Shown here piece after piece: positions 11,482 through 21,892 of a stretch of 64,000 nt of DNA. The position numbers were made by a program, and so were the translations under genes. The notes beneath the pieces were generated by a model. It worked only from the letters and a program-made list of their open reading frames with translations. It did not search any database and had not been told where the DNA came from. The first letter of the stretch is position 1, and every line of letters begins with the position of its first letter. Source of the stretch: Thunnus maccoyii (lineage: Eukaryota > Chordata > Actinopteri > Scombriformes > Scombridae); contig NC_056534.1 in the NCBI RefSeq assembly GCF_910596095.1, positions 7,498,490-7,562,489 of the forward strand, in the 5' to 3' direction.

Positions 11482-13447
11482 ACTGAAGGTTGTTCAGTTT
11501 CACCATAAGTCATTTGGTCAACACCCACATCTAATGAATCAGGTTGTTGGTGGTTTATTAACAGTGGGACTATTCATGTACCAACTGGCAGTACTGCTGT
11601 CAGTAATGCTTTTTTAGTAGTAGTTTATTTGACTACTATTTGACTAGAATTATTTGAGAAATAGGACATTAAGTCACCAACAGCTACAAAGATGTCAAGA
11701 TGTCACAATAAAGTCCAACACTTGATGAAAGATAGCATACTACTAATAAATACTGCATCATCAATACAATCCCTCTTACACTATCACTATTCTGATTCCT
11801 GGCACCACAGACCCTAAAGGAACAAGTATCCATGTTGGATTAAAACATCGGCGAGCATGAGTCAACAACACTGCAGTAGCTGGGCATGAGAACTTAAATA
11901 CTGAATGTCACTGTGACATAACAGTGAGACGTGGTTCAGAAGAAAACATTTTAATGAAGTTCCGAAGAAAAATTTAAATGAAGTTCAGCTTTCGCAGGAC
12001 TTAGAATGTCAACGGGGAAAGATTCGCCTCAAAACTTGACAATTCATGTTCATTTTAAAGGAACTAAGAGCTGGTGACACAGCTTTATGTCCCTCCGGCG
12101 ATGGTATAACCCCCTAAAAACATTATGCCATCATCAACGTATGCCAAAAATCTTGTAATTACATAAAAAATGTAAATATTCAGTAGCAAAATAATCTTAA
12201 AAGTTGACAAACTGGCTTTCAGACCTTTCAGCCATATCTTGTGGTCTTTACAACTGCCCCAAATAATTAGGGGTCCAAGAAGCTCCAGTTTCACTACATC
12301 TTTAATTAAGGTTTAAGTTACCCCTAAATAATAATATAATGAATGAACTAAACTGGGTCCTCCTGTGGCCCTGTCTTGTGAAGGCATCCTGTGTCAAAAT
12401 CTAGATGGAAGAGTAATCCTATCACCAGACAAGAATGTAGATATTGGACAATTCTGCAAAACCACCAAATTACATTCACTGACCACATTTTTAAAATTCT
12501 CGCTTCTTACAATATCTGTGCATGGCAGCTAAAGCAGGGAAAGATAATTGTTTTGGCAAAATGTTTAAGATTAGATGACTAAAACTCTTGGTTAAGGTTA
12601 GGAAAGAATTATAGTTACAGTTAATAAAGATTTGATTGTTGATAGCAGGTCTGTGATGGGACACAAACTCCAGTGTCCTGCATAAAAGTCAGACCATGTG
12701 TCTGACTTTTACTTGTACATGCCAATACACCCTTACTTTCTGCCTTGCTGCATAAAGGGCACACTACTTCCTCAGTTGGTGTTGAATGTTGGCATTTGAC
12801 ATAAATAATGATGTGCAGAATCATCCAATATGGAGGTAACTGCTACTGATACTGGGCCGGTTGTTGAGCAGGACGCTAAATCCCATTGGGATAATTTAAA
12901 TCATTCAATCAATCAGTTTGTTTTCTTTATTTCACATTTATAAAACAAAGATAAATTAGATAAAATACAAAAATTGAAGAGATAAAATTAAATGTGGGGC
13001 TGTTCATGACCTTTAAAACCTGAGTTAACAGGGAATTTCATTACAAAGTACCAAATTATTGCTGGTTGGGTATTTTTTACATTTTGCAAAAAAAAACCTG
13101 GTCAAACAGGTGTTTTGTCCAAACTGTGTAAGTGGAACCAGAATAGAATCTGAAACATTTCTATTTCTGTTTTTCGATCACCTGTTGATATCACAACTGT
13201 TTCTTCGTGTGTTTGTGGTCAGGTTTTTTTTTGTGTGTGCGTGTGTGTGATCCCATGCACAAATAAACTGCCAAATACCACAAAGTAGAGCATCATATGT
13301 GCCATAGGCCTCTGCCACTTGTCAGCAGCTGCATCTTTCCATCTGTGCAGGATGAGAAGAAGGGGGAAACAGTGAGTTACACCTTGAAGCAAGTATCACA
13401 TCACATCTCCCAGTCTGACAGCTTTGAGAACCCTAATGACCCACTAA
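11482..13447. other. Region upstream of il2rb, possible promoter and 5' UTR
   Basis: I recognise no coding exon or mobile element. The 5' UTR of il2rb should end at 13447, and its start cannot be placed from sequence alone. An (GT)n-like run lies at 13231-13249. No convincing TATA box or STAT cluster was identified by eye. Confidence 0.35.
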
Positions 13448-16400
13448 ATGGAGAGAAATAAGAAAACCCTTCTGCCTCAAACTCTGCTGCTCACTCTGCA
13501 TCTGGTCTGTGCCTTCAGAACGGAGGGCTGTCCCCGCCAACATGACAGTTAGTAACGTTTTGATAACTTGATTTATTATTGTAATTGTCTTTAATTTCAC
13601 AATATTTTGTTACACAAGATTGAACACAAAATAACAACAACAAAAAACATTTCTTGAAAATGATAAAGTCACATACTGTCACAGTTCTCAGACGACACTC
13701 TTGGCTTCTCGTTTGCGTTATTTCTCACAGATCTCACCTGCTACAATGACTTCAATCGTACCATCACTTGTGTGTGGAACAGCACAGATGTGTCTGACCT
13801 CGCAGGCACCATGTGCACAATACACGCCGAAATGGTGTTTAATGGAGAGAGGTAAGGACAGCGGTTACAAAGCAAAAAGTGGATAGTCATGTACTTACAG
13901 TAGAAGCAAATATATGTAACCAAATAAGATTAAGATCTTAAGTGCAGCAAAATTAAATTAGATGTATTCTCTCTAAGAAGAAAATACAGCAGTTCCTGTG
14001 ACCTGGAGCCCATTGACGTCTCCACACCAGCACTGAAGAAATGCTCCCTGGTCTTCAATAGAGATCGCAGAGTGAGAAACTCAGTAACCAAACATTATTA
14101 TTACTACTGTAGCCCCCTTCCTAAAAATATTTTTAATATCTGTGCATATCAATTTAGAGAAGAATGAATCGCTGGATATTGAAGGAATAGTTCGACATTT
14201 TAGGAAATTTGCTTATTGGCTTTCTTTTCCAGTCTCATACATGTCCGTTAAATATGGAACTACAGCCAGCAAACAGTTAGCTTAGCTTAGCATAAAGACT
14301 GAAAACAGGAGAAAACAGCTAGCCTGGGTCTGTCCAAAGGTAACAAAATCCATCTCTTTAAAGTGTAACACATTATATCTTGTTTGTTTAATCTTTATAA
14401 AAAAAACTTATGTGCTGGTTATTTTTCTCTTGGTCATGACAAGACTCTGACCAAGAAATAGTCTAACATAACCCCCCTGTTAAATTTTCACACTTAGGTT
14501 TTTGTACAGATTAAACAAATGAAATATAACCTGTTAATTGGTGACCTATAGAAGTGTTTGTAGTCAATAGAAGTTTGTATTTTTCTCCATATTTGGTCAG
14601 AACGAGGCTAGCGGTTTCCCCCAGTTTCCAGTCTTTATGCTAAGCTAGCTGACTGTAGCCTTAGGCAATATTTACCATGCAGACACAACAGTGATATCAA
14701 TCTTCTCATCTAGCACAACAGCATTTACATATATGGCTATTAGCTGGGGATCTTAATCAGAGCATCTTGAGTGCAACTGTCCAGCAGATTATCACCTTTA
14801 CTATTGAATGTAAAACACTAATTTCAATCTTATTTTGTTTTGTATTGTTGTCTTATCAATGTGTTCTAAGAGCAATATTTTTTTTTTCAAAATGCTCTCA
14901 GTTTCAGTCCTTCCATGTGTTGTCCTTTAATCTGAGCTGTAACCCTGCGGGGCCAGGTTTGAACATGGACTACAAGCCATCTTGTCACAGTGAGTACAAT
15001 GGATAATACAGTATATTGCCTCTTTGTGACCTTACCTTGTGAGCTATTCATGATGACCAGAAATATTCTCTGTGTGTTTGTGATATTGCAGTAAAGCTGA
15101 ATCCTCCAGAAAAACCAGAAATCAACTTTACCACCATTTCCTGGATACCCATAGTTACCAGGAATACATTTTTTGAATCTTTCACTTCCCAACTGCAGTG
15201 GAAACGAGAGGATCAGCCATGGAGTGTGTGTATATATTTTGTGTTTGTGTCGGTATGTGAATGCATAAATGTTATTTGTCAGAGATGAGTGTTGGAGAGA
15301 TTATTTTGAGAGTGAATGTGGAATGATTTGTACAAATGATCCATGAGATCAGTGTGAATGAACAGACATGAAAACCAGCCTGTTTAACATCCATGTATTT
15401 GTTTTCACCCTATCAGGATGCTATCGAAATGGATCAGCAATGTAATAAGGAATGCAAGGCTGAGCTAGACGAAGACGAGCTGATCGAAGGGGAGACGTAT
15501 GAGGCACGTGTTAGAGTGCATCCCGCTGACAAACGCTTTAAATCAACCTGGAGTGACTGGAGCCCCACTGCATCATGGGTTTCACCCACAGGCAAAACCA
15601 AACCACAACCACCAGGTAAAGGTTACCACATTTACACAAAGCTAATTGGTTTAGTTTAAAAAAAAATGTAGTCAGAGACAAGCAACAGCTGCTATGTTCA
15701 ACTGTAACCCTGCAAAGAGAAATGGTGCATATTTTTAATTTTTGCCCCTTGTGCTCAATGTAATAAGGTGGAAAGTAAAGGTGTGGAGGTCAGGAGCTGT
15801 TGGGTTTGTTGTATGCCAGACTTACAAGAAAGATATCAGAGTTTATGTCTTGTGACAGACCTGCAATTAGCCTTTGCTTTTTATTTACTGTAACCTTACC
15901 TGTGTTTTAGTTGCCTAACAATGACCATAACTTATTTGCCATAGCCAATGGCAAATCCCTAACCTTACCCATACATTGTAGTTGCAATGTTGCAGATATT
16001 ATTCGTTGAACATAATCCAAGGTTTTACAGAATCATCCAATATTGACATTCTTGTCTGCCAGTAGGGTTGTTCCCTTAGAGAGGCTGTGCCCATCATTAC
16101 TTTAGATCAGAGGTTCACAACCTTGTTGGCTTGTGACCCCCTACAATGATGCAATGTTTTCCCTATGACTCATAATCACAGGTTATTACCTTGGTGTGGA
16201 CATGATTGGTGGGCAGTTTAATGAGAGTGATTTTTCCTTCTCAGATTGTTTCATTTGAATGATATTTTAAGGCCCAAAATAAGTGAAAATTTTGTAGAAA
16301 AGAAGTAAATGTTTTTCTATCTTATCCCTTTAACCATCTTATGACCCTTCAGATTTAGCACATTATATACGTCTATATACGGATGACTAAATGCTCAAAA

Positions 16401-19400
16401 TATCAAATGTGAAAAAGAGAGAATTGGGAGAATTGCATGAAAACATATTTGTTCTTCACACTGGGATAAATTCAGTATGCTTACCCCTTGGCTAACATGA
16501 CATGCTCTAACTTGTCTTTGTCAGATGTTTTCTGGAATGGCTTGGGTATGACTGTCATAGGTGCAGCAGCATTCACCTTGTTTCTGGCCATCGTACTTTT
16601 TAAGACTGACAGAACCACCTGGTAAGAAACCACAAAGTCGTTTTCCAAGATATTCAGTTTTGATGCTAAACTGTGTTCAATTCTACCTTTCTGTGTTCAA
16701 GAGCAGTATATTGACAACTCTGTTTTAACATGATATTGTTTTGTCTTTTAGGATTTACATGGTAAAGAGGATCAGAGGTCCACCCGTACCGAACCCAGCA
16801 AAATCCTTCCTGCAGGATGTAAATTTCCAGGTAAGTTGAAATCTTTTTTGTTCTTAGGGTTTGTTGCATCTTGTTAAGGACAGAGAATTTACTTTACTTT
16901 CTTTTTTACAGTGGGGACTTTTTTCAGTTGTTTAAAGTTTTGCAATATGTGGAAACTGCTTATAGTGATCATGTCTGTCTGGGTCAAATTGATCACTATA
17001 AGTGGATGATTATTATAACTGAATTTTTTTGTTTTTCTTTATTTTTTATGCAGATTACTATCTAATTGACATTTGTATATTTATTACATGAATATAAAGT
17101 GATGAAATGGGCAGCTTCGGTATTTACTGAATTTTATTGACTGTTTCAGAATACAGCACAGCTGTTTCAAAGGCTTGTTGTTTTGCTGCTGCATCTCGTA
17201 GGATCGTTTTTGGCAGTTTGTCATAAGCTTCAATGAAACTACGTTTTTCATTGAGAGACTTTCTTTTCCCATCATGATTTCACTGCACACGCAGCACCAG
17301 CCTCAGGTAGCCAGCTGGAAGCAGACGAGTTGTGCATTTAGGCTGCAGGGGTGGGGGTGGAGAAACGCAACTCGTGATGCTGTGGTGGCCAACCACAGCT
17401 GGTGATCAGACTGATTAGGGCTGCAAACCTGCCGTGAGGGAGGACAAAAACATTACTAAGAAGAGAGGATGACATTTCGTTTGTTAATGTTAAAAGTAAA
17501 GTTAGGTTTTGATGTCGTCTTCCTGACTCATTTTAAAAAAGACAAGAGAAAGAGATAGAGAGAGAGAGATAAGCAGTGGTCGTGAGACACCCACATTTTT
17601 TCCTTATGTTTTCATGTATGAACAGACCAAAAATGAACACTGTAAGCAGACTACTTGATTACCATATGCAAATTATTTAAACAGCGTTTGTATTGGAATG
17701 ATTCTGTCCTGAGCTTTTCGATCAATATAAGCAGTTGATCACCGTAACTGTGATCACTTTGTTTCCACTGTATTTGCTTCCCTCTAAAATTGTTTATTGT
17801 GCACCATAAAAAGTGTTACAAGATTGCACAACATATTAAAGCTGCACTAAATACTTTTTGCCACTTGGGGCAGCAGAACAAGCTCTAAACACAGCATTGA
17901 TGTTATTTTTATGGTGAATGTGTTAGCAGATAATTGTCTATCTACATGTTTGGCATGTATATGCAACAAGTCCTCCAAATTAAACGACCACATAGGTTGT
18001 TGGACCATGCACTCCAGAATAGGAACGTTTTCTAATCTGGTGCCCCTATCAGCAGTAATCGCCAGGACAACATCATTTGTCTGTGCTTTTCAAAACTGTT
18101 ACAAATCACTGTTAAAATATAATGATGTTTTATGATGTGACAATTCTGTGATTAAGGTTTGGTGAGGTTTAGGCACAAAAACCACTTGGTTAGGTTTAGG
18201 GAAAGATCATGGTTTGGGTTAAAATGATCAATTGAAATGTGGTGTGTATTAAAGTTACTACTTACTTAAAGTTAGGAAACCTTCATTATTATGGCAACAG
18301 TAAACACCATGACAATCGTAGTTATGTTTTTTAAAAAACTGTCCCGACTAGCGATTGGAAATGGGACACTTGTGTTAGGAAGCAGGAAGTGAACAGCGGT
18401 CTCCTGCAAAAAAGTCCACTCTTTGCAAGTTAGGATCTAACCAGCCATCCAAATGTAGAAATAAAATATAGAAAATATAATTTCTATAAAATATAGAAAT
18501 TTGTCACCTTATACAGACATCACCTGAACTGCGTCTCTTCTCACGGTCATATTTACTGTGGCTGCTAGATGGCATCTGTCAGTAAAACATAACTATAGGT
18601 CATTTTTGGCGACTGACATTACGACCTATTATGTTGTTTTTCTTAGAAGGACAGTCTCTGTATATGGGGTAGTGTTTCTGGCCACCATACGCATTTAAGT
18701 CCAATATTCACTTTTCTTTTTGCTCTATTTTGGTGTCCACCAAGCTCAGAAAAAATATCTGTCTCTTTAAATACTGGATGTTTACCTTTGTTCACCAGCT
18801 AGTTGCAAACTTTGTCTGTCAGCTGTTTGGTGCTGGGAAGGTAGCTTACAGTGGGTTAATCAAAGCTTTTTTTTTTTTTTAAATGAGAACAGTTGCTCAC
18901 TACCCTAAATTTGCCGGCCCACCAACCACAACAATGAGCTGAAAGATGCTGAAAAAGCTGAGAGGAACTGCAGAGTTGTATCATCATTTTCTGTGGCTTT
19001 GTCAGCAACCCCTTTCATATAACCTATACTCATTTGATCCATTGTCAATATAATAATATTGATTAGTGCAGCTTCACAGAAAGAAAGCACAACAACATGA
19101 CATGAAACAGCAAGTTTACAGCCCACATAGGCTCTGAAACCAGACAGAAAAAATTACTCATCAGTCAAGTGACAGACATATTACTTTTCTGCTGACATAT
19201 TACTTGATCCAAAAGGTTTCAACTGTGTCATTGTAGGAGTGATGGATGAAAACAAAAACACCATAAACACTCCGTATATGCCTATTTACAGAATGGAAGA
19301 TCAACTCATAGTCTAGTGCAGATTTCATTTATTCTGTATTTTCAACCTTTCCAATTCCTCCTCTCACTCCTCAACCTTTGACCCTCTATCCTCCAGAGCT

Positions 19401-20401
19401 GGCTGAGCCCTCACTTCACCAACGAATTTCAGTCCTTCTTGAAACCAGTGGAATTCGTCTCAGTTGAGTTAACCTGCAATGTGGATGGTGTTGCACCCTA
19501 CGGACCAGAGATGGCACTGCAAGAGAAGATGAAAAGCAAAAGCAGCCACGATTCAACCAATCCCAGCTTCTCCAACCCCAGTTACACCGACGTGGATCCT
19601 CCTCCTCCCATCACCTCACTCACTGCAGGGAATCTGGAGCCCTGCCCTGCTGATACACCTTATGGGCCTGTTGGTAGTCAAGGTGAAGCTAAAACCACAG
19701 AACAGGATAGGAATGTAGAAGGAAGAGGGAAAGAAATGGAGATCCTGCAGTTGCTTTCCAAAGGCAGCAGCAACAGGGAGATGATGCAAGTCATTTTAGA
19801 CTATAATAAGGTTGAGAAGCTCCAGGTTGAACACGGCAAGCTCCAGAGTCTAGATTCAGGTGTGTGCAGCAGGGAAGAGGTCAGTCAAGAGAGCCTGGAG
19901 GCAGATAGCATCAATGTGACTGATAGTCATGATGAGGAGCCACAAGGCAAGGAGGAGAGGGAAAAAGAGAATGGAAAAGATGTAGATTTTCGGAAGTTAT
20001 TTGGTAACATCAGCGGTGGAGGTATTTTTAGCAAAGGGTCCATCCAGATTTGTTCCGATTATGAACGAGTCCAGAAGCTGCAGACTGACAGCAATGAGCT
20101 TCTTAGCCTGGATTCAGGCGTTAGCAGCGGGGGTGAGGAGCAGGTGAGTCAAGAGGAGAGCTCGGAGGACATTGACAAGTCCACTGAATCTACAAGCTTC
20201 CTGTTTCCTCCTTCACTCTCTAGTGCTTTACCCTGCTCCCTGCCCTTTCTTGCACCACTGCCTTTCAGCTTCTCTGGGCCAGGTTTGAGTCCAGCTCAGC
20301 AACCATGTCACATGCTGGGGAGGATTGCTCAAATGTCAACGTCCAGGTCAGTGGAGCCCTCTGGAGATGGATATATGCCAGTGACACAGGAACAGAACTA
20401 A
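13448..20401 (+). CDS. il2rb: Interleukin-2/15 receptor subunit beta, 9 coding exons
   Basis: This is a type I cytokine receptor chain that pairs with the common gamma chain on lymphocytes and signals through JAK and STAT. Exons: 13448-13547, 13731-13851, 13978-14071, 14902-14989, 15092-15225, 15417-15615, 16525-16621, 16752-16830 and 19397-20401. All phases agree and give 638 residues. Visible parts are a signal peptide (LLPQTLLLTLHLVCAF), a first fibronectin domain with paired Cys (LTCYNDFNRTITCVW), the WSDWS box (residues 224-228), a membrane span (about 250-270, IGAAAFTLFLAIVLF), a Box1-like GPPVPNP (287-293) and a long tail encoded by the last exon. Tail tyrosines include NPSYTDV, TPYGPV and a carboxy-terminal YMPV (Y630). 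The tail has a duplicated DY...LDSGV module. Il21r or another gamma-chain partner is the alternative. The FTCxxN...CVW and WLSP-type tail features and linkage to sstr3 favour il2rb. The exon 3 acceptor could also be 3 nt downstream. Confidence 0.88.
14186..14765. mobile_element. Foldback MITE in il2rb intron 3
   Basis: The left half (about 14185-14420) has GTTCGACATTTTAGG, then TTAGCTTAGCATAAAGACTG and GTCTGTCCAAAGGTAACAAA. The right half (about 14480-14680) mirrors it, with TTGTACAGATTAAACAAATG and CCAGTCTTTATGCTAAGCTA. Both halves converge on an inner CCAAGAAATAG palindrome near 14450. This is a very common teleost foldback element, known to me from memory. A decayed copy lies at 42050-42385. 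Confidence 0.75.
15626..16515. other. il2rb intron 6 with a dispersed repeat
   Basis: There is no exon inside. Positions 16110-16270 (CAGAGGTTCACAACCTTGTT, then GGCTTGTGACCCCC) resemble a common fish interspersed repeat. The rest is unremarkable AT-rich intron. Confidence 0.45.
16910..17772. mobile_element. TA-flanked pogo/Tc1-type MITE in il2rb intron 8
   Basis: The left end TACAGTGGGGAC with a downstream GTGGAAACTGCTTATAGTGA string is matched in reverse at the right end, ending GTTTCCACTGTA with ATAAGCAGTTGATCAC before it. The flanking TA on each side fits Tc1/mariner-superfamily insertion. No transposase remains. Confidence 0.55.
18140..19090. repeat. Dispersed repeats in il2rb intron 8
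   Basis: Positions 18150-18310 contain repeated GGTTAGGTTTAGG-type strings seen in a common fish repeat. Positions 18645-19090 match 38800-39263 (TGTTCACCAGCTA, AACAATGAGCTGAAAGA and AATATTGATTAGTG are shared), so this is a second interspersed family present twice in the window. Confidence 0.6.
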
Positions 20402-21370
20402 AAACAGACAGAAATCTAATTAAAGCTGCAAGCAGCTTTGAACGGGCCCTTTTTAGAAACGTAAAGACTTTTAACCCACATGACCTTGTCAAAGTTTGAT
20501 TGAAATGTATACTGTCAAGTGTGTAGAGACAATAAGTAACTGCAGCTGGACACAGAAAAATACTCATACATTTGAATGGAGAGTGTGAGCGAACCCACAC
20601 CTTTTTGAACATTTACTGCTTCCACATAGTTTTAGATACAAACTTCATTTGAACTTTAAATGAGTCACGAGACTTTGACCTACAAATCTTGAATTTACAT
20701 GGTTTTTCTATCTTTTACTGTTTTTGAGATATCAGAGTGTGAGTTTTAAAGTATTTTCTTGCTCCTCCTGTGATTGTATAATGAGTGTGTATTGCAAAAT
20801 ATGTCACAGCACTGAGGGAGTGACATAACGAGGAGCAGTTGGAAAGGAGGATTTTAGAGTACCTCATAAATCCCATTACTTTGGCCAAATCTTACATTAA
20901 AAATCATATTTTAGTAGGATATTCCGGCAAATCCATTGATACAGGTTTGGAAGTGGTCAGACCTATAGTTAAGACGTCAGAAGCCTCTGTTTGACACAAA
21001 GTCCATGCCTCCCCCATTGTTTTACATTGTAAGGGGTGCATTTGATGTAATGTGGCACTGAAACTTTCAGGGCTTATAAAATCCAAACCGTTCGAGTTAT
21101 TACAAAGTTTTTAACAACTTTTTTTCATCACAGTGTCATAAGTCATCTATTAAAGTTTGAAGCCGATACCACTAACGCCCTCAGAGGAGATAACGTTTGA
21201 TCGGGAGCCAAAATCGAGGAATATTAACCAAGTGTTTTAGTTGTTTAACCACAGCCAGCCTCTTAACAATTGTGCTCAATATTTATTGTGAATTTACTGG
21301 ACAAAGGATCAGATGTTTTTTTTTAATTTTTTTTGTAAAAATCCAGTGAATTAAATGCCTGACAAATAAA
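20402..21370 (+). repeat. il2rb 3' UTR made largely of a dispersed repeat
   Basis: Only 16 bases after the stop codon, the sequence TAATTAAAGCTGCAAGCAGC begins (20418), followed by TTGAACGGGCCC. The same motif is found at 8063-8100. The following roughly 800 bp read like the body of that high-copy fish element. The first strong poly(A) hexamer I see is AATAAA at 21365-21370, so the transcript end may be supplied by or lie just beyond the element. Confidence 0.55.
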
Positions 21371-21892
21371 GGTACTTTATCACACTGGTGCAAAAATTAT
21401 TATGTTTATTATTATCAACAACAACAATAATTGTAGTCATAATAATTATACAGAATACAATGGTTCCCAGCCTGACTCGTCCCCAACCCCTCCCCGAAAG
21501 GGTTGCAAGATAAAACTCAGGGGTCAAAAGACGATTAACAGCAGAGAGGACAGCAGAAAGAAACATTTATGCTATGCAAAAATTATATTTATTTTTCCTG
21601 ACATTCTCCTAACCTTTGTTGTGAATTACTGAAGGATTTTACCTCTTCAGTCATCTAAAAGTATTCAGGTAAAACAAGGGACATACATACAATATCTTAT
21701 ATGTACAACAGATCACAAGTAGATTGTGTAGTAGTAGTATTGCTTCATTTTAAATGGTCACAAGCCAAAACCATTAGGAATCCCTAGTGACTGTCCCAGT
21801 CATTTTGCTTCATGTAATAAAATCATGATTTATCTTGATGACCCAAACTATAAGGAGTCTACGGGTGATAAGTAGAAGCCATGTGAACTCAC
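21371..21892. other. Intergenic
   Basis: Positions 21440-21560 resemble a GGTTCCCAGCCTG-type fish repeat. A minus-strand GGGACAGTCACTAGG at about 21793 could be a trace of the serine exon of the neighbouring protease relic, but it is too short to claim. Confidence 0.35.

Noticed and set aside
13448-20401. Assignment as il21r or il7r
   Set aside because: The exon 2 Cys/Trp pattern, the WLSP start of the tail exon and linkage to sstr3 fit il2rb better. A phylogeny would settle it.
19439-20401. A separate single-exon gene starting at an internal Met
   Set aside because: The frame is open back to an AG acceptor at 19396 in the phase required by exon 8, so it is the last il2rb exon. No ATG exists at 19439 itself, as that codon is TTG within the exon.
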